From positions 8,655,676-8,719,675 of the forward strand of contig CM049311.1 in the NCBI GenBank assembly GCA_026874595.1: DNA of 64,000 nucleotides, written 5' to 3'. Under the pieces are notes generated by a model. The model was given only the letters and a program-made list of their open reading frames with translations, was not told the DNA's origin and did not search any database. The translations under genes were made by a program, and so were the position numbers. The stretch's first letter is position 1, and each line of letters opens with the position of its first letter. The stretch is from Sipunculus nudus (taxonomy: Eukaryota > Annelida > Sipuncula > Golfingiida > Sipunculidae). Shown here piece after piece: positions 12,116 to 22,880 of this stretch.

Positions 12116-13456
12116 ATAAAAGATCTAGTACAGACACAGTTATGGCATCAGTCTCATCAAAATGGTTGAATGTAACAGGCATACAGGGCAAATTCATTGA
12201 AAAGAGGTTAGAAAAGAATGAGCTCCAGCTGTTAAATATCCATGAATTTTACTGAATTATCATCATGGAAAAGTTAAAGTTAAATGTATTGGGTTTGTAA
12301 CCTTATATCACTTTCAGTTTCAGGCCCATTTGACTTATCACTTTTCCTTTCTGTTCTGCATGGTCTGTACATTCTTTTAGCTTTCTCTATTCTTGTTGGA
12401 ACATGTGATCCAAGCTGGCCATAACAGGTGCTGTGACGTTTCTCGTTCTACGTGCATCTGCTGCCCATTACCAGCTAGGACCAGATGTACATGCACCTCA
12501 GGGTTGCAAGATTCAGGAAACTGCATGCGGCCAGTATCCCGTCAGCTCTATCATCATGTCAACCCTCTGGCATTACGATCAGATTACTGGCGACCGTGTG
12601 TCATTACATCTAAGTCCGAGGAACGTATTATAAGGCTTAATGAAGATGCAAATATTTTTTCATTTCTGACAACGCTTCATTGCCTACAGGTACACTGTCA
12701 ATCAACATAAGCCAGACCAATCGATAGCATTTTTAGTGTACTTTCTAATAATATCATACATGAGGAAGAAAAATTCCGTATTAACCCAGCACATTAGTAA
12801 ACCCCTTGGTGTGTTTGTTGAATTTATGACTGCATGAACACAAGCATGGCTTGCTCGGGTTACAGGACGCAGGCAGCTTGCAGGCGATACAGGAAATGAC
12901 CTGTGTTCATGGAGACGGTGTTTCAGTGTGGGTTGTGAGCTCACATGTATACTACTGTGTGAATTCATTATTTTTAGCAAAATATTGAGATTATGGGCCG
13001 TTTACCATGATATGAATGCAACCTGATGCAAGATCACTGCGATACATTCCTAGATATAACTTGTATCACTACTCGAGCAGGCTTACCAGCCCAATTATCC
13101 AATTGCCTACTGAGTGGGGTTGTCACGGCTACATCAGCTCCTGTCCAGAATTCAGCCATACAAATATATGCATTTTAATACAACATGTGTCTCACGTCTG
13201 TCAGTGCCCTTTAGCTGGGCTGAGTGTTATCTGATTACCATATCTTGTGAAATTTAATCATGGAAATAGAAAAATATAGCTGCTGACATCACAGAATGCA
13301 TGTACATGACAAGCACAGCCATGCTCCATCATCGACCGTTGACCTTTCAGTTGTTGATCCTGTGTCATAACCGTAAACAGTGATATGAATATCAATGAGA
13401 ATTAAAGAATATAAGGAAATTGCTGGAACCCATGTGATTGGGTCAAAATTTAGCCG
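12116..13456. other. Unassigned sequence with short open frames
   Basis: 12393-12710 and 12433-12633 are overlapping plus-strand frames with no domain I recognise. Base composition is somewhat less AT-rich around 12400-13250. No gene is called. Confidence 0.35.
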
Positions 13457-14219
13457 TTTTTTAGCTCAGCTGACTGTAAGTCATCTGAGCTATAGCGATC
13501 ACTCTTTGTCCGTCATCCGTCGTCCGTCTGTCTGTCCGTCTACCCGTCTGTCTGTCCGTCCGTCCGCCCCTCTGTCCGTTAACCTGGCACAAATCGTAAC
13601 CGCTGGACCTAGAATCTTGTAACTTTACATTCTGAGAGGTCCCTGAAAAATCTCCTTGGAAACTAGAAATTAGGTCTCTGTTACCCATATCCTTCGAGCT
13701 ATGGGGCCCCAAAGTACCCCCCAGAATATTAAAAAATTTCATACAAAAGCTTAAATATCTCATTAACTACATCATCGATGGTCAAAATTTTTTGCATACA
13801 TATATATTGATCATGAGAAGTTTCATCAGTTCCTGTAGACTGCTGGCACCACTTGTATTTTTCGATTTTTTACAAATTTTTTTCTCTATTTTTGAGACCT
13901 TTAAAAATGTGAACATCTGTTAACAGGGCACAAATTGTAAAGACTGGACCTAGAATCTTTATTCTTGACACACTGAGAGACCTATGAAAAGTCTCCATGG
14001 AAACCAGAAATTAGGTCTCTGTTACCCATATCCTTCAAGCTATGGGGGCCCCAATTACCCCCCAGAATAATGGAAAATTTGATAAAAACAAACTGCAACA
14101 TCTCAATAACTACAACACTGATGGTCATGATTTTTGGCATACATATTGATCAAGAGGTGTTCCATCAGTACCTGCAGACTGGTGGTGCCACCTGTATTTT
14201 TTCAAATTTTTACAATTTT
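13457..14219 (+). mobile_element. Element A, 5' part (hairpin-ended, tandem-core element)
   Basis: It opens in a T run with a 31 bp near-palindrome at 13462-13492 (AGCTCAGCTGACT / AGTCATCTGAGCT), then a CCGTC/CTGTC run (about 13508-13579). The core repeats a unit of about 337 bp: 'CTGGACCTAGAATCTT ... TTACCCATATCCTTC...GCTATGG' appears from about 13600 and again from about 13940. Each unit ends in a GGTGGTGCCACCTGTATTTT-like site (13843, 14180). The second unit is cut at its T run by element B and resumes at 16808. No coding capacity is evident. Confidence 0.8.
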
Positions 14220-16807
14220 TAACTCAGCTGACTATAAGTCATCTGAACTATAGTCGTGGTCCATTGTCCGTCGTCCGTCCGTCTGTCTGTCCGTCCGTAG
14301 ATGTGGCACGTTTTGAAACCGTAAGACCTAGGAATCCAAAATTCAGCATAATGTTAGATGTCCCAAAGATCTCCTACCAAGCCGAAAACTGGGTCTTTGC
14401 AAGTTCGTTCCTTTGAGAAATTAGGGAAAAACCTCAATTTTTTAATAAAAAAAATATTTTCACACTTCAGGACCACCTTATATCAAAACCATTCATCTGT
14501 TTTTCCTCATATTTACCATAAATATTTCTCTATATAGTTCCTATGTACATGCCAGAAATTGTCTGTATAATATAATTTAAAAAAGTTATGGGCCCAAACA
14601 TAATGCATTTTGTAAAAAATCAGGAATAATATTTGATCACTTAACACGAAACATGTTAAAGCTATGGACTTTTTTTCCAGTAATATAACTTTAATTAATC
14701 AAAATTAAATTGTATACCCAAAATTAGATCAAAATCTTTTAAATCTTTTAAAATATTAACAAAAATAAAAAATTGGTACCTTAAATTTTGCCCAACTTAT
14801 ATTGATATTTGATCACTTAACACGAAACATGTTAAAGCTATGGACTTTTTTTCCAGTAATATAACTTTAATTAATCAAAATTAAATTGTATACCCAAAAT
14901 TAGATCAAAATCTTTTAAATCTTTTAAAATATTAACAAAAATAAAAAATTGGTACCTTAAATTTTGCCCAACTTAGACCATGGCACTTTTTTTCCTGTAA
15001 GTACTGTGGATTTAATTTTCACAGCATGTTTTCGTTAGCATTTTGTCTGTTAACACCAAAAATGTGAAACCAGTTTATCAAAAACTGTAGATTTTATTCA
15101 AGTTTTCAAGCACCATGTAACATAATGTTTACATCAAGCTAGTGTTATGCAGTTTGCAAGAGCTCAGCTCCCGAGCTTCAGCTCTCAGTTCCTTAAATTT
15201 GGCATACAATTAGGTGTCTCTAAAATCCCCTACCATGCCAAGAATTTGGTCACTAGGACTTAATACCTTCGAGATATTAATGAAAAACTTCATTTTTCCA
15301 TTAAAAACCCTTACACTTCAAGACTGCCTAATATCAAAACCACTGATCTGACCTTAATCATATAATATACATATTTTTCTATACATTCTCAATGCACATG
15401 CCAGAAATGATGTCAGTATTGTGTAATTGTTTTAAGTTATGGGCCCAAACATAATGCACTTTGTAAAAAACAAGAAATATATTTACTCCCTTAACAAGAG
15501 GATTGCTGAAGCTAGAGAATTTTTGTCAGGGATGTAACATTATTTAATCAAGATTCAATTGAATACCCGAAATTAGTTCTGAATTTTTCAACTTTTATAA
15601 GTTATTAGTATAAATATAAAATTAGTACCTTAAATTTTGCCATACTTTGACCATGGCACGTTTGTTTCCTGTGAGCACTGTTGATATAATTTTCATATCA
15701 TGCACACATAAGGATTTCAGCTTTACAATTTAGAAAGCTGAAAGAAATTGGCCAAAAATTGTAGCTTTTATTAATGTTTTTATGAGACCATGTCAGACCT
15801 TGGCTCTCCCCAGCCCCTCTTGAGTCACATGTATGTTGACCTTGTTGAACTTCCAGCAAATCATGCATGCTTGAGGGGAGGCATACACTGGGGCAGCCAG
15901 GCAGCTTATGGCCAGCCACAGTAGATCCAGGTCCAATCCAACTCTTCTGGTAGTTTTAACCAACAACATAACAATAGACAATAAATTAATAAATTTTATT
16001 GGATTTTAATACCATATTAAAGAAAAATAAAAAAGGAATTTGTTAGTTTATAATAACAGGAAATTAACTTGAGTTACTGATGATATAAGAATCTTGTATC
16101 GATGGATAGAATGACATGTATTCCAAATAACACCATGCAGTCACCTATGGTATTTTTCAGTTCAATTTTAATGATAAAAAAGTAAATCATATTATTCATC
16201 ACTAATCATTAGGAATCATATGAAGGAAATTAATGATAGACAAAGATCCAGTTGATAATATAATCTAGATTCCTACTGTGTCTAGTGTGTACATTGATGT
16301 GAAATTGGTCCAAAATGAATATATTACATTTATTATTTTTAATATAAATAAAAGCCATAAAACCAGGTACTTATGATCATTATTTAAATGGGTGAATTTT
16401 GTATATTCTGGATTCTCAACATCCATGTTTGGTGAAAACTGAATAAATACCAGACATGGTGCAAATATTTAGCAATTGTATATAAATACGAATATGAATA
16501 TGTACTCCTTTATAAAATTTCTTGCATAAGAATGGGAATTCAGGTAAAAATGAAACTATTTGAATACCAGTCCAAATACTTTCAAAATGTATTCATGAAT
16601 GCATTCACGAATATATTCTTTAATATTATTTTAATAATCATTTCAGTTATATTTTATTTAAAAAAATCATACAGTTCTCTTATTATTTTTAATAAAAATT
16701 ATATTTGGGACAATATTTGTAATTTTTTTTAATAAATAGTTAAACTCTTATATTATAAGTTCTGCTTATAAGTTATATAGCCAAGTCAAAATCTGTGTGA
16801 CAATAGC
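14220..16807 (+). mobile_element. Element B, inserted inside element A
   Basis: It begins with the same type of hairpin (14220-14250, ACTCAGCTGACT) and a CCGTC run (about 14267-14300), then two diverged copies of a unit of roughly 850 bp. 'GATGTCCC...CTCCTACCA', 'CACTTCAGGAC', 'GTACATGCCAGAAATT' and 'GGGCCCAAACATAATGCA' occur near 14350-14600 and again near 15210-15450. Element C shares this core. The right part (about 15960-16800) is AT-rich filler, and the expected 3' palindrome is not visible, so the right end is defined only by where A resumes. Confidence 0.7.
14631..14975 (+). repeat. Perfect 169 bp tandem duplication inside element B
   Basis: 14631-14799 and 14807-14975 read identically base for base (offset 176), separated by TATTGAT. 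Both start ATTTGATCACTTAACACG and end TTTTGCCCAACTTA. Element C has only one copy at the matching place (from about 50870), so the duplication is specific to B. Confidence 0.9.
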
Positions 16808-17320
16808 ACAAATTTTTTTCTCTATTTTTGAGACCTTTAAAGATATGAACATCTGTTAACAGGGCACAAATCATAAAAACTGGACCTAGAATCTTCATTC
16901 TTGACACACTTGGAGACCCATGAAAAGTCTCCATGGAAACCTGAAATTAGGTCTCTGTTACCCATATCCTTCAAGCTATAGGACTCTGAAGTATCCCTCA
17001 GAATAATGGAAAATTTGATACAAAAGCTGAAGTATCTGAACAACTAATGCAGAGATCACCATGATTCTTTGCATGGATATTGACCATTAAGTGTTTTTAT
17101 TAGTTTCTGCAGACTGGTGGAACCCCCTGTATTTTTTTTAAAGTTTATGCATTTTTTCTCTGTTTTTGAGATATATAAATACAGTCACAATCTTTGCCTG
17201 TTTGTTAATCTGTTTGATGCTTCAGTGGGTATATACTACCATTCAGATGATAAAATTTCCTTTGGCAAATCTCTTCCCAGTCAGCTGAGCGTCATGACCC
17301 ATGGGTCACTTGTTCCTATC
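16808..17320 (+). mobile_element. Element A, 3' part
   Basis: It resumes with CAAATTTTTTTCTCTATTTT, the same phrase that joins units 1 and 2 of element A near 13872. It carries a third core unit (CTGGACCTAGAATCTTCATT..., site GGTGGAACCCCCTG near 17116) and then a tail ending in the palindrome TGACCCATGGGTCA (17295-17308) plus CTTGTT. Element C ends in the same palindrome. The frames called across it are spurious. Confidence 0.75.
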
Positions 17321-18939
17321 AATTTTTGATAGCCAGTAGGAGTGAAAGAGCCAACTGGCAACCCTGGTATGCCGAAACAGCTTTACCCTTGTAAAGTTTT
17401 CTGGCAGAAGATGGTCTCCAGCAGCTTAACCATTGTGTCAACTTGTAGGTTCTTTCCCACAGATAAATAAGAACAACATAGCAATTTAAGTTTAAAATCA
17501 CCAAATGGCAGAAAGGTCTGTCTTAATTTGGAATGGTTGTTATTACTAAGCCAAAACATATACTGCCAGTCTATTAGTTAAACATGATAAACAGGGAGCT
17601 ATAATAATCATGGCAGCTACTGTAATTTTGCCTTATGTGTATTAACATTTAGCCCCTAAAAGCCCCAGGCATTTAAAAATGACTTAACCAAGTGCCGCCC
17701 CAAATGTGGTTTGCTGGGAACACATTTGGATCATTCAGCCACCAGAGCATAAAAGATGCTTAATTTAGCACCTTGCCCTAGGACAGCCTACCATTTAGGG
17801 GTAGCTTATTAATGAGTCAGTCCACTTATAGTTAATAGGAGTGTAGGTGGCTCCTATCAAACACTCACCAGACCCACAAAAATCCAACATCCACACAAGT
17901 CTAATTTTGTTGCCTTTTAATTGTGTTAATTATTATTTGATTCCTGCTGATTAAGCATTGATTTCATACCAGCTCTGAACAAATTTGCTGTCACGTAAAT
18001 TTAAACCAGGCATATGTTTCTTTAAACAATGTTAACATAAATTGCACCTTATATTTTGTATATATTTCTGTATATTCTGTTTCTTTGTTTTGTCATCATT
18101 TTGCTTGTTTAAGAGTATAAGAGTATAAAAGTTTTCTGAACAAAATCCTTGATTCAAATTAAATCTGTTTGAAAGATCCACCCTGTCTAAGTTTTGAATT
18201 GGTCTGTGAGCATGTACACTTAATGTCTGTTTGTACATCTGTCTTCAACAAGGACTGACAATGAGAGAGACATCTGGATTAAAAATCTGACATAACTGGA
18301 GGTGTGGGCGCTCTTCATAAAAAAATGTATCCTAATATAATCTGAGGATTTGGGTATGGTAAAAAAAAGTGTTATTCCTCTTAAAACTTTGCTGATACAC
18401 TTTCCCATGCCACAAAACTCTCTCTCCAGATAGTTTCTCGTCTGGACATTGTCCTCAGAGTAGTTTCACGTTGCATCCTGCACCCTTATAGAACCCTAAC
18501 AGTTTTATTTCTCCCAGTTTCTTGCAACTTCTCATAAGGGCTGCCATGTTGTGTATACACTAAAACCTGAATGTCACATGTTGAATTACCAGTATACCAC
18601 TGGTATATAATTAACTACATGCAATAGGTAAGGAATAAATAAGAGTTCACAAACTCACCTGAGGTTGAAATCTTTATTATCAATACCATTGCATCTCCAT
18701 TTACTGGTATAATCCTTGATTAGTATCCTTTATACATGTACACATCGCAGAAACGTTTGTGTAATAATTAATTGGTAAATTCTGATCCAGATTTAATGAG
18801 TCTCTCAGTTGTAAAGTCTCCACAAAAAAATTTCTTTCTTTATGGTCACACATTTTGCAGCTGAATATTGAAAGTCACAAGGTATTGTATGATCACCTTT
18901 TGGACTCCTTATTACATACGCCACCTAGTGTCTTTTCCA
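17321..18939. other. Unassigned AT-rich sequence
   Basis: No gene recognised. TATCCTT/AATCCTT words appear from about 18700 and may be the far edge of the array flanking the receptor gene. Confidence 0.4.
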
Positions 18940-20369
18940 ATAATTAATCAAGCAGGGTGTTCATTATGAAAGAATCTTACTTCAAGGGATATCAGTGATA
19001 TTATCCTTGAATGTTGTCCTTGGGTGATATCTTTACAGGGATATTCCACAATGATGATATTCGATAAATGTTATTCCGTGTGATCTTAACTTCAGGAATA
19101 TCCCATGTGAAATCAGTGTTATTATCTATGTAACTGAACTTCTCAGTGATATCCATTGTTAAACATATCCATTATTATATATATCATTAAAGATATCCAA
19201 CATGATAGGGATCTACATCAGACAGCTAAAATTGCTGATATCTTGTGTGCATGATATTTTCAATATTAGGGTCAGCATATTCAAATACAGGGAAGTTCTT
19301 AGTGATATCCTATTATGATATCCATGTGAATTAACCACTACAGGGTCCCATTAACATCTTGGATATCTAAGTGATATCTTCTGTTTTATCCTTTACATGA
19401 GAAGCCCGATATCAAATGTAGGATTGACAGATCCTGTATAATATTTGTGTAAAATCCTTGCAGTTAAAATTACAGTATTGAATTATTAATGATATCTCAC
19501 ATTATTTACATCACTTTTGATATCACATTAAATGTCATGGGTTAAATCCTTGATTTCACTTTAGAACATGCACCCTAGTCATTAGTAATATAACCTCCCA
19601 AAATAAACTTATCGCATGATTACCAAGCTTGCCTAGAAAGCCATGATATCAGTACAACATAACATCTGTTAATAAAAAAGGACATTGTTCATTAGAAGTT
19701 GGACAGACCCATGCAATAACCAAGATTTGAAAATATCAAGAAGAACATTTATAATAAAATATGTCATATTCATTATTGGGGTATTTTATTTTTTTTGCAG
19801 TGCTAGGTATGATACCCTTATTAACATGGATGGAGTGTTTTCTTTTTATATCATTGAGAAACTATCAAAGAGACTGGCCTTGATATCTGGTGTTTACATT
19901 TCCAGTGTATATACATTTCCACTGAGAACTGATGGTGGTTTTTCTTCCTCTGTAATATCCTGCACCAAAATAGCTGATCTTTTATGTTTGGGTCTATAAG
20001 AGATTCACTTGTATGGAATAACTGTTCCTCCCTCTTATTATCCTGTTTCCATGTCATGATATCTGTTGATGATATTCTAAGATATCAGTTGATTTAAATA
20101 TTCTGATACCCTAATATTAGATGGTAGACTGTATAATATTTTTAGAGGATATTAACTAATTTGGCATTTAAATGTTTGGAATATTTGATTGTTTTTCTTT
20201 TCATTTTGATCCTATTCACGAGTCACCATCCTGATTTTCATCACAGGAAGCACCACAAGAATTTTGCAGATACACTGTAAAACCCAAAATCTGGCATATT
20301 TTTTTATAGACCTGCCAGTAAGATGATATCCAGTGAAGCATATATCATGATATTCTGATTGAGTAGATA
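18940..20369. repeat. GATATC-rich degenerate array, 3' of the receptor
   Basis: GATATC occurs at 18988, 19026, 19148, 19192, 19237, 19304, 19317, 19362, 19373, 19408, 19491, 19519, 19645, 19882, 20058, 20081, 20325 and 20366. At one-third G+C about half an occurrence would be expected. The usual setting is AGTGATATCCATG or AGTGATATCTT, interspersed with ATCCTTG. Spacing is irregular (11-244 bp), so this looks like an old decayed minisatellite or a cluster of binding sites. On the minus strand it would supply the receptor's 3' UTR or downstream flank. Confidence 0.75.
19785..19790 (-). promoter_or_regulatory. Candidate poly(A) signal for the receptor
   Basis: AATAAA on the minus strand, about 580 nt past the receptor's stop codon. 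The hexamer is frequent by chance in such AT-rich DNA, so this is only a candidate. Confidence 0.2.
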
Positions 20370-21593
20370 TCAGAGACTCACGTCCTTAACATTGTTTCCT
20401 TCCAGCAGAGGTAATCCTTGCTGAGCTTGGTTTAACTCGATTCGGCCATTCTGTGTAGTTGTAGTCCGTACTTGCGGCACATGGTCTGTTTCTGATATAT
20501 CTAACAAACTTGAATCCCCACCATGACAGCATAACTTTTTAAGCATTTTGCGAAATTTGTTCCCTATCAAACAGTAAATGAGGAAATTGATTGAAGAGTT
20601 TATTGTAAGGAGGAGATTTGTGATAGCATTGATGTATCGTAACAAAACTACATCCAAGTTTATGGAAGGAATGTACACCTTCAAAGTATAAACAATTCGC
20701 AGAACCAGATCTGGAAATTCACAAACCAGAAACACTGTTACCACAACAACTAGCATTAAAGTGATGTTTTCACGATTTCTCGTACGTTTGTTCATTTCAA
20801 GTCGTCGCTGCCGTACCTCTTTTAGTGCTTTTATGAGACGGAAATTCAGTATCAGTAGAGTGATAAAAGGACCAAAGGCACGGAAGATAAAGTAGAGGAC
20901 TGTTTTGTAGACAAGAAAGTACACATTACTTTCTCGTAAGTCAGTCTTTACAGACTTAACAACAGTTTTGTTGGTACATATTTCACGGGTGACCAAGGTG
21001 CGCCTTTCAAAGAACCGGGGAATGTTGTAAAAAAGGCCAAATGCTACAATTAGTACAACAGCTACCCGGGCATACCCTACACTTCGTAACTTTTGTTTCA
21101 TGGGTAGACACACTGCAATGTAGCGATCTAATGTAACCAAGACAACGAGCCATACCGTTATAGTTGCTGCTGTGGATGCAAATACCCAAATGTATGGCTC
21201 CAGATATGGGAAAACCTGGCGTAAACCTGGCCACCAGTTTGTGTAGTCATGAATGGCTTTCAGAACTTGATAAAAGACGCACGCTAACAGGTATCCCAGG
21301 TCAGACACGGCCAGAGCTTGCAGCAGACAGTTTGTAGTGTTCTTTTTATCCGGATCCCGATGAAGGACAATGATTGTCAGGGTGTTGCCGATGAACCCAA
21401 TGATGCACACTAAACCGACCACGAATATGTCAATAACTATGCGATAAACGGTGTATGAATAGTTAAACATAAGTTGGCTTCGGAACTCGCACATATTAGC
21501 CTTCAACATTTGAGTATCCGTGTAATTACAAGTGTTATTGTCACAACTCATATCTCCAATGACTTCAAAAGAAGCCCCTTTCTGCACTGCCAT
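20370..21593 (-). CDS. Class A GPCR, FMRFamide-receptor-like
   Basis: A seven-helix plasma-membrane receptor, probably for a neuropeptide, signalling through G proteins. The frame is open back to GTG at 21623, but the first ATG (21593) sits in the strong context ACCATGG, so I start there: 407 residues, typical for the family. Residues from that ATG: possible N-glycosylation at N19, N23 and N44; TM1 about 50-78 with GN (N70); TM2 LAVSDL (D98); TM3 ending DRYIAVCLP (R157); TM4 about 175-195; TM5 with GPF (P242); TM6 FLVCEFP, with Glu292 where most class A receptors have Trp; TM7 NSSINFLIY, so NPxxY reads NFLIY. Helix 8 ends in CC (355-356), a likely palmitoylation site. The usual TM3 Cys is absent (Glu132 there). 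The ligand is inferred only. There are no introns within the frame; a 5' UTR intron is possible (CCCTGCAG near 21663). Confidence 0.9.
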   Translation of the reverse strand: MAVQKGASFEVIGDMSCDNNTCNYTDTQMLKANMCEFRSQLMFNYSYTVYRIVIDIFVVGLVCIIGFIGNTLTIIVLHRDPDKKNTTNCLLQALAVSDLGYLLACVFYQVLKAIHDYTNWWPGLRQVFPYLEPYIWVFASTAATITVWLVVLVTLDRYIAVCLPMKQKLRSVGYARVAVVLIVAFGLFYNIPRFFERRTLVTREICTNKTVVKSVKTDLRESNVYFLVYKTVLYFIFRAFGPFITLLILNFRLIKALKEVRQRRLEMNKRTRNRENITLMLVVVVTVFLVCEFPDLVLRIVYTLKVYIPSINLDVVLLRYINAITNLLLTINSSINFLIYCLIGNKFRKMLKKLCCHGGDSSLLDISETDHVPQVRTTTTQNGRIELNQAQQGLPLLEGNNVKDVSL

Positions 21594-21648
21594 GGTAACC
21601 AATTTCCCAGAATTCCGAGTCACAAAGTAGCATAAAATCCTCAGAGTT

Positions 21649-21995
21649 GTGATAATCCAATCTGCAGGGATGACAATCCTGTTTGGTTGTTTTTTACCTC
21701 CAGTATTTTAGAATCGTTTATCTGACAGTTTGTGATAATCCTATTTTAGAAGCTTTAAAATCTAGCTGGGTCACAAAACTGCACTATAATGGCTCCAGAT
21801 CCTTACAAGAAGTGATAATCCTGTTCCCCAGGTATAAAAACCCTGTAAAGTTTTTACCTTGTATATGAAAATACCAAAATCCAGAAAGTTTGTGTTAATC
21901 CTGCATATGAGGTATAAAAATCCTACCATCAGATGAATCTGTGATATTTATGTGGTAGAGTCCTTGAAGTTAATGATAATCCTATAGTTAAGACA
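21649..21995. repeat. Degenerate ~80 bp array, 5' of the receptor
   Basis: TGATAATCC or a close variant starts near 21651, 21732, 21812, 21892 and 21977, a spacing of about 80 bp. Inside the units, further ATCCT/ATCCAG words recur about 25 and 65 bp in, and GGTATAAAAA-CCT occurs twice (21829, 21909). TCCTTGAAGTTAATGATA (21961) resembles TCCTTGCAGTTAAAATTA (19455) on the other side of the gene. It covers the receptor's 5' UTR or proximal promoter. Confidence 0.6.
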
Positions 21996-22300
21996 CGAGC
22001 GAGCTCAGAGCTAGGATCTTGTTAGGTAAGGTTGCAGACCCTGCAGCTGCTGACCACTTCCTTGACGAGATTATTGTGCACAGTTCCAGTGCAGATGCCA
22101 GTTGATTGGTCAAGAACTCCTGAGGGCCGGGAAGAAGGGGCTGCTGGTATATTCACCACTGACCAATCAAGCACAGAGACTGAGCGTTCCCAGCAGCCAG
22201 CAGCAGCACAGTCCAGCACTGTTGAAGTAGCAGCTTGTGGCAGTGACAGTTCTAAACTCTCTTTCTCTATCTCTCAGTGATGCAGTGAACTTTCACTTGG
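21996..22300 (-). promoter_or_regulatory. Candidate promoter region of the receptor
   Basis: A locally G+C-richer block 400-700 bp upstream of the receptor ATG. It contains two CCAAT boxes as an exact 11 bp inverted repeat, TTGATTGGTCA at 22102-22112 and TGACCAATCAA at 22160-22170, which could bind NF-Y. No TATA box faces the receptor. On the plus strand TTAG/GTAAGG (22018-22026) looks like a splice donor, so a divergent transcript is possible. A short plus-strand frame to 22280 has no recognisable product. Confidence 0.35.
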
Positions 22301-22846
22301 TGTATATTTCTTACTGTGGCAGCCAAAGTGAGGCTGTTGGTCCCAAGGTTAATTGCTGCCCAACCTGAAATTAGTAGATAAAAATCAATACGTCGATCAT
22401 ATGAGGAGGAGTTACAGAGTTGGATTGCCAGTTTCCATTACAAACCTTACTCACTTTGCTGTGTGGGGTTTATTGATTTTACAAACACAAGATAAACATT
22501 ACGGGTGTGACTTCAAGCATTGCTTGGTCATACATCAAGATGCCTGTATGGGATACTCTGGTAGTTCACATTGCTGTGGTCAACTCACAAGTTATAATGG
22601 CTGGCTTTCTCTGCCTCTAGTCATGAAGATCATTACTGTAAATTAAAGCATTCCTCTGTTCCTTAATTCCTGCTGGCATCATGATTCACTTTGTGTACTG
22701 ATAAATGTTCTGTAGGAAACATACACGATTCTATAAAAATGCCTGGTTTTATTCTGGCTCCCTTAAGTTAATACCTAGGTACTTTGTATTTAAACAAATG
22801 ATACTATGAAAATATATTATGACCATTGTGTAAATATTATAGCAAC

Positions 22847-22880
<34 letters not shown>

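Noticed and set aside
12393-12710. 105-residue Cys-containing frame
   Set aside because: No spacing pattern of a known Cys-rich family and an overlapping frame is equally open.
13461-13763. Thr/Arg/Asp-rich minus frame across CCGTC runs
   Set aside because: Produced by the CCGTC/CTGTC run and core unit of element A.
21007-21234. 75-residue minus-strand frame
   Set aside because: Shadow of the receptor gene in another phase.
22032-22280. Plus-strand frame in the G+C-richer block
   Set aside because: Starts on TTG; from its first ATG (22096) only about 61 residues, low-complexity Ser/Ala/Gln, no domain; better read as promoter or 5' region.
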